Origin: Ecdyonurus torrentis
Lineage: Eukaryota; Arthropoda; Insecta; Ephemeroptera; Heptageniidae
Length of the DNA stretch: 64,000 bases
Assembly (NCBI GenBank): GCA_949318235.1
Contig: OX439132.1
Coordinates: 5,440,886 to 5,504,885 of the forward strand
Reading direction: 5' to 3'
A program made the translations under genes and the position numbers. Below the pieces are notes generated by a model. The model was not told the DNA's origin. It saw only the letters and a program-made list of their open reading frames with translations, and did no database searches. Shown one piece after another: positions 13,400 through 23,970 of the stretch. Every line of letters begins with the position of its first letter. The stretch's first letter is position 1.

Positions 13400-15892
13400 T
13401 ATAAAATCGTTATGGACGTATAATGGTCCCATGTCATAATTTATCAGTATATCGATTTTGATTACAGTAAGTATATTTTTTAACTTTACCCTGAAAATTT
13501 AATACTGAATTAATATGCCTGAATTAAAAATGAAATATTATTAATGTGAAATTATTCAAGTTATCTTAAATGTAAATATAGAATAAAATAAATAAATAAT
13601 AAGAAAATACGATTTTATTTAGATTAAATTAATTAAGTTTCATTACAATTAATCATCCTGTACAAAACCATTGCATCGTTAGTAAATAATTAATACTATT
13701 AATGGATATGAATAATTGAAAAGGGTCACAATAAAATACTAAAATATATATGATACACTAATCTCTCGAAATAAAGCGTCGATTTTAAACATGATGAGTC
13801 ACAGGAAGCTTTATAATTACGCTAATTAACTATTCAATAATTTATACAATCGATCTGTTCATATTATAAATTACATTTTATGTTTTGTATCTGTCAGTCT
13901 AGCTATTTGATAATGATAAAAGTAATAGTAAATAATATATCATATCAATTTTGAAATGAAACACGGAAGTTAAATAGGGGTTTAATAATAAAATGGTGGA
14001 AAAAATATGTAAGTAAGGATCAATTGGACCTGCTATCTTGCACAGTGTAGTACTTGAGGCCAAAATAAACCCACAAAACATTAAAAAATATACATAAAGT
14101 GCCATCATGCACAATAACGAATAACGAATTTGAAATGTTAAAGCCATAAAGTTCATTATCTTACAAATTTCTGCAACTTATTATTAGTGACCTATCCTAA
14201 AATTTGTATTAAAACAAACAAATATACAAATCAATCAATCAATCAATATATCAATTATTTAATTAACTATATAAGGGTTACAGTTTGTAGCAAGGTTACA
14301 CACGACAGCGATAATATTTAGCACTCTAAAAATTGTTCTTAATTTGAATGCTAAAATATATTATGATATTGTGTGTATACAATCAAGGGTAGCTGGCACA
14401 ATAAGCTTTAAAAATACATCAAATTTGAGGCTAAAAACTTGGAGATATTTGACCTCTGAGTCTGACCCTATCTGAGTTCTCCCTTACAGTTAGAATTTTT
14501 ATTAATTTTCTTTACAAACAAGTAAGCTTGCCTCACAATCTTTTCATGACTCGTATAGAAAAAAAAACACTTTTACAGGTGATATTATTGTAAAGCTGAC
14601 ATAAAAATAAATACACGCTATATAAAAAGCAAAAGAGATTAAAAGTTTCGTAATTAAAAATTCTGGTAGTAAGAAAACAAACAACTTAATGGAAAAAAAC
14701 GACTTGTGTTTATATTCTTTAGTAATAAGAATTTTCTTTTTAAGACTAAAAATAAATTCATTTTAAACTTATAGCTTCATCTTTTATGCATGTAATTGTG
14801 TAAGTGCTCAGGTGTACTAACTTATTGCATTTTGTGGCAAATAAATTTATTCTCATTTGTCTCGACAGTTTCATTATTTTTTACTACTCTTATATTTTTA
14901 TGTAATAAATTTTATTTTTCTGAACGTGACATTTTACTTAAATTAGTTTTTTTTAAATAATGTTTTATAGTTACTTGAAAATTGAAATGTAAAAGACAAA
15001 TAATTTTAATTAAGTTTTTAAGTTTTTTTTTGTTCTATTTTTAATGACTTTATTTTAATAAAATATTTCGGAATTTTATTTCCTTTAAATTCTGTAATAA
15101 TTAAAAGTAAAAATATTGTAAAATTATTAAAAATTGAAAACGATAAAGTGAACTTATTACTAGCATGGAAAAAAGAATTCATAAATTATATTGCACAAAA
15201 TTTCCTGTCTGCAGCAAAATACTATATATTTTTGGCTGTTATTATGAGTTATTATGTTGTATATAACAGTCCAAATTTATTTCTTTAATGATAAAAAGTA
15301 ACTTTGTTATGCAGAATAATTGAGACAACAGTCTCTTCAGCCTTTTTTTTTTTTTTTTTTTTTTTTCGTGAGCTGTAGGGTAAAAATAAAATTTTAAATT
15401 GGCTGAAAAGTTAAGTTAATACTATTTGGGGAAAAAAATCAATCAATATAAACGTATAGAGTACATTTTGTTGTTAGCTGCACTGAAATGTTGTTAACAT
15501 TTTATTCACTAATTAAGTTTGTTCTAATCACATTAAATGTAATAGAAATGGAAAGAATGTATTTTTAATTGATTTAAAATTTCATGTTCTAATGAATTAA
15601 ATTAACTTGGAAAGGTACTTTTTCCGGGATTTAGGCTTAACAAATTTATTTGTTTTTAGAATTCATATATATATTTTTATATATATATAGAAAGAAATAT
15701 AGGAAAAAGAAAGTCACCTTTCAACAACTTTTAGCTAATATCCAAATAAGCACAAAATACTATATAATTCATGAACCAGGCTACAAAATTTTATAATGTT
15801 AATCAATGGATATGGTGTATGTATGTGCTAATCTCTGTAACGTAATAACTAAGGGATGATGTGGGGTGCTCTATAATGTCCTAACGTCCTGG

Positions 15893-15896
<4 letters not shown>

Positions 15897-15953
<57 letters not shown>
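15897..15953. repeat. Compound (TC)n-poly(T) tract
   Basis: A TC array of about 27 bp runs straight into about 30 T. It lies some 220 bp upstream of exon B, too far away to be its polypyrimidine tract. Confidence 0.95.
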
Positions 15954-15954
<1 letters not shown>

Positions 15955-16170
15955 TATACAATGTTGATCCCGAAAACTTTTAAATTAGAGATATTGATGT
16001 GTTTGGATTTATATTTTGTGACTTGGAATTCTGAAATGCATAATTTGACAAATAATTTTGATTTCTTACCGTATATGATTGTTATTGTTGAGTTCAAAAT
16101 AAGTTAAATATATAATAAGATGAATATATAAAAATACAAATAAATTAATATAAAAATGTTAAAATTACAG

Positions 16171-16449
16171 ACGAGAAATAAACGCACTGCAAGCTGAGAA
16201 TTATAGCTTAGAACGTCAACTCTTTAGCTACCAGAAAAGTATTGCTTACGCTCACTCACGCGGTCAATATTCTGCGGACAATACTCCTGCTGGAGGGACA
16301 CCTGAATGTTACCCAACTAACCACGGAGGTTCAGTGCGTCATCATTCATCATCGAGACATAATAGCACGGGGGGAATGCCAAGTCAGCGAGATTCTGCAC
16401 AAGTCAAGCATGGTCATCATTATCATGGCAATCATCACAGCAGTGCAAG
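16171..16449 (+). CDS. Host gene, coding exon B (coiled-coil start, His/Ser-rich)
   Basis: A 279-nt exon with acceptor TTAAAATTACAG and donor CAAG|GTGGGT. The two nucleotides carried from exon A give Arg, then the frame reads REINALQAENYSLERQLF, a heptad-like stretch consistent with a coiled coil. A Ser/His/Gly-rich tail follows (GGSVRHHSSSRHNS, then HGHHYHGNHHSS). It leaves two nucleotides (AG), matching exon C. The plus-strand open frames at 16242 and 16334 are in other frames and run into the CT repeat. The donor abuts a 60-bp (CT)n tract. Protein family unknown; the low-complexity tail suggests a scaffold or regulatory protein. Confidence 0.75.
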
Positions 16450-16452
16450 GTG

Positions 16453-16454
<2 letters not shown>

Positions 16455-16514
<60 letters not shown>
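16455..16514. repeat. (TC)n microsatellite against the exon B splice donor
   Basis: A perfect 60-bp TC array beginning 6 bp after the exon B/intron junction, directly behind the GTGGGT donor. Confidence 0.95.
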
Positions 16515-16517
<3 letters not shown>

Positions 16518-17324
16518 TGACTCTTTGACATAAAGCATGATTGATCATATAAACAGAGTAATCACTTGATATCAAATTATTAATGGTACATGCTTTAAAA
16601 AAAACATTTTAGTGATTTATGAATATAGCAAATAATTGATAACGTTGATACTCCATAGAAAATTAATTATACAAAATGGTAAAAGTTATAATAAAATAAA
16701 TATGATTAAAAAATAATAATAATAATGGCAAACATAATATATTGCATTTTAAATTTTAATGAACATAGAAGTTTTAATACACAAATTTCTTCCTTGACTT
16801 ACTTCATATTTAAAACTAATTGAAGTGAAAAGTAATCTTAATATAAATTTAATTATAAACTTGAAATTTTAGAATAAAATTATATTTTTTTGATCGTCCA
16901 AGAAAAGAATTTTATAATTACGTATATTGTTCTTCTTTAAAAAAAAAAAGTTTCAACTTTTGACACAATAAAGAGTAAACTTTTGTATATTTTATACTTT
17001 AAAGAAATTTAAAATTTATAATGAGATATTTTAGAGAAAATTATATTCATTTTAGGGTTCTAACTAGTAAACATAATATTTAAGAACAGAAAATATTTTT
17101 TTGCATAAATAAAAATACATTTCATCTGCTATAGTGATTATTATTTAATGCTTTCACTTTTTTTTATATTATATTTCCTTTTTATAAATTTGAACAATTT
17201 TCATAGGACTTACTCTGTACAACTTTATTAAAGGAATAGACTAGAGAAAAACATAAGCATTTATATCACAAAAACACTTGATGGGACTTACATAAATAAC
17301 TTTTATTTGTCTCATTAGCTCCGT

Positions 17325-17570
17325 AGCAGTGATCAGAAATTTCGATTTATGCAACCCGCACAACATTTTCATACTAATTTTTGCATGTTTCTGACGTCAT
17401 AAGCATGAATATTTACTTAAATTGCATACTTTACAGTATTTTCACGCTCTCTCGTGGGGCTACATTAACATTTTGGTAAAAATTGTCAACAGTTTTGAAG
17501 ATCCCATTTCGTTTTAATTCATTAAAAAGCACATGTTGTTTTATGTGGTCTATGGCTTTAAGATGTTTAT
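17325..17570 (+). repeat. Dispersed ~245-bp repeat, copy 1
   Basis: This segment matches 48657-48905 in the same orientation. Shared blocks include GTGATCAGAAA, ATGCAACCCGCACAACATTT, ACATTTTGGTAAAAATTGTC, CATTAAAAAGCAC and ATGTGGTCTATG. Divergence and small indels indicate an old, dispersed element. It contains no convincing open frame. The family is not recognised; a SINE-like or MITE-like origin is possible. Confidence 0.75.
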
Positions 17571-19650
17571 TATGTGCTTATTGTGAATGTGAAAGCTGGT
17601 GTATACTTTACTTCCAACACTGTGCAAATACTATCAAACTCAAGATACTATTACTATTATTACAAGTTACTATTATTATTATTTGCATAACAATTATACT
17701 AGTCATAATGGCATATTTTATGATTAAAATCGGAGAGCAAAGCTCTTGCGAATTGAAGCATTGAACTGAACGTACACCAAACAAAGGAAAGAAAGAAACT
17801 ATATACTACAATCACTTGTACATTAGCTTATTTTTAATATAATAATCACATAGCAATGTATATTAAGTCTAATTATAAATAATGTCATTCGTATTATTTA
17901 GATAAAGCTATGAGATATCTGCATCACTTAATTGCAAGCTATTATTTAAATTAACATAATATTTTAACTTGCATTTTTAGTTGTTGTTTTTCATAAAATT
18001 AAATTAAAAACCATTTGTGAAACATTCACAGCTTTTTTTTATACATATATATATATATATTTTTTTATTCCTTCGTTTTCTAAAAGAGAATAAAAATGCA
18101 TATTTCTAATAAAAAAAATGATAAACGTGAATTTAAGCTATTCCATAAAAGTTATGTAGCACATTCATATAGCTATTTCATTTTTACAGTAAATTGCTAT
18201 TTCTTTGTTGAGTGTTTAATAAGTTACTAATACAGTATATAGTATGTTGTAGCAAATGTTACAAACAGAGTTTTTCACTGTTTTAGTGGTGAAAAATAAC
18301 TTTGCTGTACAGCATAGTTGCACAAACATATTTAGTTATTTATTCAGTCTCATATTTACGTGAATAGGTTCCTTTTCTTTATGGAGCGATTAGCATTCAC
18401 TGCAATTGGTCCATATATAAGATTTAGTAATGAAACAGGTTAAAACTATTGTTGCCGTAAACTGCCAAAAAAGTCTAAAATAAAATTGGAACTTTTACTG
18501 CCCATTTGGATTGTAACAGCGTGAAGCTCTAACAACTTACTCATAACAAATATTGACAGTTTATTTTTTCTCATAATATCTAAACATAAATTTTTTCTAT
18601 TTATGTATTTTCTATATAAGCTATATTCAATGGAAAACACTCACAATATGTTGCCACATGATGCTACAAACTCACACATACATACATCAGCAGAATTTGA
18701 TTTTCAAAGCAATACAAATTCATATTTACATTTCATATTCACGATGACAACAATGGAGTTTGTATTCAGTTGGTTTCTTGTGTGGTAAAGAATTAATATT
18801 AAAAAGTTTTCTTCACTTTTTCATTTTTTTCTCTCTCTCTCTCTCTCCCGACGTTTTACTTTTCCGCTTTAGCCTAGGGTACTTTTTAACAAGCAAAGAA
18901 TGCAACATTTATTTACTTTTCTTCTTTGTGTGTGTAAAAGGGATGCAATTTTAAGATACGCTTTTTATACTTTGATGTTCTCTCTCTCTCTCTCTACTTC
19001 CCGCCTCTTCAAAATAATATGCTCCTTTTGTTCCTTTATTTTATAATTACAAAAGCTTTGTGTATGAGTTTTTTTGTCTAAAAAAAAATATTTTTAAAGT
19101 GTCATCCATGAAGGCTATAAACTAAAAAATGCACAACTTTTTAAAATATTATCACGTAATATTTTAACTGAAAAACTCTACACTTTAATTCATTTAGTTT
19201 TATAAATATACAAAAAAGCAGCCCAACACTCTCTTACAACAAATCTAATTATCCATAGTAATTAAACAATTTTTTTACAGTGAACTAAAATTTACCATAA
19301 TTCATTACTGCAGCTATATAATTTTATAAAATAAAAATGAATTTGAATAATTAAATTAAGTTATATTTACTTTATTTTTATAATTTATGTAAATATTAAC
19401 ATCACCTTTTTTTTACATAATATTTTATTGTGGCGCAGTCATTCAATTAGTTCACATTTCCCGCAGTGTATTTATATTTATAAATTGTTTTTGCTGGCGT
19501 AAGGTAAATAAAATTTGCGACGTTGAACACGAGTTATGAGCGGCCAACAGGAAATGAGAATCTCACAATCTCTTACTTAACTGTGTACAACGATGTTCAA
19601 AAGTACGTCATCAAAACTTAGGTATATAGTACATAATATAGTGCATATAT

Positions 19651-19794
19651 ATACTTGACTCAAAAAACCTCAGTCGATTTAAATAGGGTATGCCTAAAGT
19701 ATCGCCCATTGTCACATTTGAGGAGAAGGGGGGCGGCTGGGCGATACCGTAAAAGGTCGAACGGCAGGTAACTCAGGTTTTTTGAGTCGAGTAT
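19651..19794. mobile_element. Short MITE, tandem copy 1
   Basis: A 144-bp unit whose ends are inverted repeats: ATACTTGACTCAAAAAACCT on the left, and the complement of ATACTCGACTCAAAAAACCT on the right. The interior includes GTCGATTTAAAT, a G-rich GGAGAAGG run and GGTCGAACGGCAGG. It cannot encode a transposase. It is almost identical to the next copy, 14 bp away. Confidence 0.78.
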
Positions 19795-19808
19795 ACATAA
19801 TACATAAT

Positions 19809-19952
19809 ATACTCGACTCAAAAACCCTCAGTCGATTTAAATCGGGTATGCCTAAAGTATCGCCCATTGTCACATTTGAGGAGAAGGGGGCGGCTGGGCG
19901 ATACCGTAAAAGGTCGAACGGCAGGTAACTCAGTTTTTTTTTAGTCGAGTAT
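19809..19952. mobile_element. Short MITE, tandem copy 2
   Basis: A second 144-bp copy in the same orientation, starting ATACTCGACTCAAAAACCCT and ending AGTCGAGTAT. The copies are separated by ACATAATACATAAT. The small number of differences points to recent tandem duplication or adjacent insertion. Confidence 0.78.
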
Positions 19953-20039
19953 AGGTATACTGTATAGTACACTCTGTGGAGCAAAGATAGAGAACGAGCA
20001 AAGTAACGTACAATACGTACAATACCTTGCCTTTCCTTG

Positions 20040-20043
<4 letters not shown>

Positions 20044-20074
<31 letters not shown>
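20044..20074. repeat. (CT)n microsatellite
   Basis: A 31-bp CT array about 370 bp left of the Polinton. Confidence 0.95.
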
Positions 20075-20076
<2 letters not shown>

Positions 20077-20442
20077 ATTTATATTTTATTGATATTCTAA
20101 AAGACAAATATAAATTTGCTGAGTTGCTGCATTGGTTTGTCTTAAACTCAAATCGTAAGTATAATCTTCTTTCATTATTGATTATATGCTTTGAAAATGA
20201 AAATAATAACATATTTGTGTTTCAATCGTTTTGGATTTAAAAAAAACTTATATCAATACGAAGCGTTTTAAAATATTAGAATATTTGTATAAAAGAAAAT
20301 TATAATTAAAAATGAAATAACACAAAAAACGTAGCGGCAAATAAAGTTCAGCAGATCCTGTAGATGCTTAAAAAATATTGTATAAAAAATCAATTAAACG
20401 GTTATATTTACAGAACTTTATATTTTTTCAATTAAAAAAAAT

Positions 20443-20448
20443 GTTACT
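20443..20448 (+). repeat. Polinton target-site duplication, left (GTTACT)
   Basis: GTTACT directly precedes the left terminal repeat and is repeated exactly after the right one. Six-base duplications are characteristic of Polinton/Maverick integration. Confidence 0.93.
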
Positions 20449-20868
20449 AGTAGTAATAGAATGACGGCGGAGCCTTGACCTTGGGGCGGAGCCGACCTTG
20501 AATTTGAAGTACCTAGCATACGTACGCGAGCAAAAATTCAAGGTCACGTCTTTTTGCATACGTACGCGAGCAAAACTTCAAGGTCACGTCGTTTTGCATG
20601 CTACATTGTGTACGTACGCGAGCTCAAAATCAAGGTCGCGTCTGATTGTGCTGTGATAAGTAAATTTCTTTGGTCCAAGGTCACATTTTGCATGCTAAGC
20701 TGTGTATCTCGTGAACGTACGCGAGCAAAAATTGAAGATGCCGTATGATTGTGGTGTGATATGTATATATTGCGTTGGTCCAAGGTCAAATTTTGTATGC
20801 TAAGCTGTCGTTGAGTGTTTGCCTGACCTTGGATGCGATCGTTGGTGAAGTCAGTTTGGTGCTAGGGT
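20449..20868 (+). repeat. Polinton left terminal inverted repeat
   Basis: About 420 bp inverted to the right terminus. The outer ~140 bp is nearly identical to the other end; the inner part holds two imperfect ~110-bp sub-repeats. Each carries CGTACGCGAG and one or two TCAAGGTC/CCAAGGTC motifs. The shared sequence ends near GGTGAAGTCAGTTT. The right copy has about four sub-repeats, so the two termini differ in length by about 210 bp. Confidence 0.92.
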
Positions 20869-23800
20869 ACGTACACGAGTTAAAATAAACTAAAAATTAA
20901 AATATCCACTCATTGTGTAAAGCAATGTGTATCATACGTCACTATATATCTACTTCTGAAGAAATATTCAAAAAAAATTGAATTTGAGCAGATAAGTTAA
21001 AAATTTTTTTTGAGTGTAGTTTTTTGAGTGTACATTTTTTAACGATTATTGTCATTGAATGAGTTGTCTATAAGATACATCAGACAAATTTTTTATAACT
21101 ATCTTATTTCCACTAAAACTGATTTTTCTTAGTGTAGTTTTCTGAGTGTAGCTTTTATTTTTACATATTCTTGCTTAATTTTGAAAGCTCTATCCATATC
21201 CGGTTTCATATTTTCTGTAAGATGAGTGGAAGTGCACTTTCAAAGTCGTAAAAATTAATTACTAGTATAAATTTTTATTGATAAATTTACTTCCTTGTTT
21301 GCATATTTGCATTTCCTTGTTCACAAATTCTTCCAAGTACTATAAAATTTATATTAATTTTTTTTCCGAGAACTATAAAATTTAATTAATTTCTTTAGCG
21401 TGAGAAAGTGGATGTACATATACCACACAGGACCACCCACGATGCTACTGTATTTGAACGACGACCTTCTAAGGCTTTATAATCGCCTGATAGCCAACTT
21501 TAATTTTCAACCTCAAATTTGACTCTTTGAGAGCCAATAACCAATCAATAATGTATGGGAAGGTGAAATAAAGTATATAGGGTGGTATATATGACCGATA
21601 CCTTCCAGAATATTCATTAAAAAAAATTAACCCCACCCACCCCCTTACTGCATGTACTGCTATATGCAATGCTATATACAGTACTGCATTGTGCTGAGCG
21701 TCTATTACGAGGGTGGCTGCCGGTGGAGAAGGTTGTTCCAATTGAGGTGCTCCTGAGGTGACCCGAGATCGACTCTCGAGTGAGTATACTATAGATAATT
21801 TTATGTCAACCTTGTAAAATATTTTTTCTTCGATCAAACGAAATTTGAGTATAATTATTCAATGCTATTTTAACTTAAGAAAAAAAAAATTCCTTGCTAA
21901 AAAATAATATAACATAGAAGATTGATATACATATTCGCACTTATCATGTATATAGTAAAAAAACTATTATATAGGAAAAATATTATGACCTTCGCGTTTG
22001 AAAATATTTATAATGATAACTAATGTGCGTGGAGTAAAACGTTTCTAAGAAACTATTGAGTACAGAAAAATTAAAATGACCTTGCTAATGTTTTAATTAT
22101 AATGTGCCCGAGATCGCGACTCTCGCGTGAGTATACTATAGATGCTTTTATTTCAACCTGGTACAATATTTTTTTCTTCGATCAAAAGAAATCTGAGTAT
22201 AATTATTCAAGGCTATTTTAACTTAAGAAAAAAAAATAATATTTTTTCCTTGATAAAAAATAATATAACATAGAAGATTGATATACATATTCGCACTTAT
22301 CATGTATATAGTAAAAAAAACTATTATATAGGAAAAATATTATGACCTTCGCGTTTGAAAATATTTATAATGATAACTTATATGCGTGGAGTAAAAAGTT
22401 TTTAAGAAACTATTGAGTATAGAAAAATTAGAATGACCTTGCTAATGTTTTGTTTCATTTATAATATGCCCGAGATAGCCTCTCGAGTGAGTTACTATAG
22501 ATACTTTTATTTCAACCTGGTACAATATTTTTTTCTTCGATCAAAAGAAATTTGAGTATAATTTTTCAATGCTATTTTATCTTAAGAAAAAATAATATTT
22601 TTTTCTTGCTTAAAAATAATATAACATGGAAGATTGATATACATACTCGCACTTATCATGTATATAGTAAATATACTATTATATATAGGAAAAATATTAT
22701 GAGCTTCGCGTTTGAAAATATTTATAACGCACTTATCATGTATATAGTAAATATACTATTATATATAGGAAAAATATTTTGAGCTTCGCGTTTGAAAATA
22801 TTTATAATGATAACTAACGTGCGTAGAGTAAAAAGTTTTTTTTAAATCTATTGAGTATAGAAAAATTAGAATTACCTTGCTAATATTTTGTTTCATATAT
22901 AATGTGAGTAAGGAAAAACAAAATATTTTTCATATGCGATAATATGATATGAATTTTTTTTATAACCATGAAAACATTAGTAATTTTACGAAACAGTTAA
23001 TTTCTACCTCTTTAAGCTTTCTAGTGCCGCTGTGCATGTAAAACAGCTTTGTCTACGCATTTCGTAGCACTATACTATATAATACATAGTATCCTGTACA
23101 TATGCAACCTGCGAAACACTTCTGCTCAAACAGTTGCCTATACTACAGGATGCTTATTAGTATTTTTATTTTCACTTCTTATATTGTATTAAGTTTGTTT
23201 TATCACGAATTTTTGCAATATTTATCCCATATATAAACAAAATATTGTTGTATAAAATATTGATAAGCTATAACACTAGTTGCTACTTTAGCATATAATT
23301 ATTTACAATGATCTTATTCATAGTTTTTGATATATAACATTGCTTTACATTGCATTAAGATTATTTTTTTCTTTGCGATTTCTTTCTTAAGACTTGTATA
23401 TATACAAAACATTGTTACTTACTATACTAACAAGTTAACACACTTTTATTCTTGTTTATTATTATATATATATTTCTTTTCCTTGATAATTTTAAAGTTA
23501 ATTTAATATTAAGAGAAATGACAGACCTCATAGATTTTAAGGTTTCAAATGAAAAATAAGGATATTTACTACAATATTAAAAATTGGCAGTATAATAAAA
23601 TATTTCTGGTTCATGATATATAATTTTCAAGTTACAAAATTGTCAAAGAGAATATACTTATAACTTTTTCTTGAAACATGAATCTTGTGATTTCTAAATT
23701 CTTATAGTTTCACAATGTTATATTTTATAAATTTAGTACTAAGCATTGAAGAACTTTAATTTTTCTTGGCTTCACCTAACCATCCCCCCCCCCCACACAT

Positions 23801-23970
23801 TTCCCCCACTCCTTAAGAATTTAACGCTGTAACAGCAACCATTTGCAAAAGTCCGTTAGAACTGTTTGTACTCTGGTAGAGTAAACATGGTCTGTCATCT
23901 CTCCGTGTACAAAAAAATGTGAATAAATATACATTTAAGTTTCTTTTTGTGAAAAATAAAAGCTTTTACA
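20869..23970. other. Polinton left non-coding region
   Basis: About 3.1 kb between the left terminal repeat and the polymerase gene. It contains a three-copy tandem repeat (21762-22907), a C-rich run near 23785 and otherwise AT-rich DNA. A 122-codon minus-strand open frame (21469-21837) overlaps the tandem repeat and shows no family feature, so I do not call it. The final ~150 bp before 23971 presumably carries the polymerase promoter, but no clear TATA-initiator pair is seen. Confidence 0.6.
21762..22907 (+). repeat. Three-copy ~350-bp tandem repeat inside the Polinton
   Basis: Units begin near 21762, 22107 and 22469, each opening CCCGAGAT followed by CTCTCG(A/C)GTGAG. They share blocks such as TTCTTCGATCAAA, TATTCGCACTTATCATG and CCTTCGCGTTTGAAAATA. 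Periods are 345 and 362 bp. The third unit is longer because an ~80-bp block (from GCACTTATCATG through GCTTCGCGTTTG) is itself duplicated, at about 22650-22729 and 22730-22807. Confidence 0.9.

Larger units (their letters stand above)
16515..20442. other. Host intron B-C, part left of the Polinton
   Basis: AT-rich intron sequence holding one dispersed repeat, the tandem MITE pair and short (CT)n arrays at 18831-18847, 18980-18996 and 20044-20074. No exon is supported. Confidence 0.6.

Noticed and set aside
21469..21837. 122-codon minus-strand open frame in the Polinton left arm
   Set aside because: It overlaps the tandem repeat, has no family motif or convincing promoter, and its composition is mixed; I regard it as chance.
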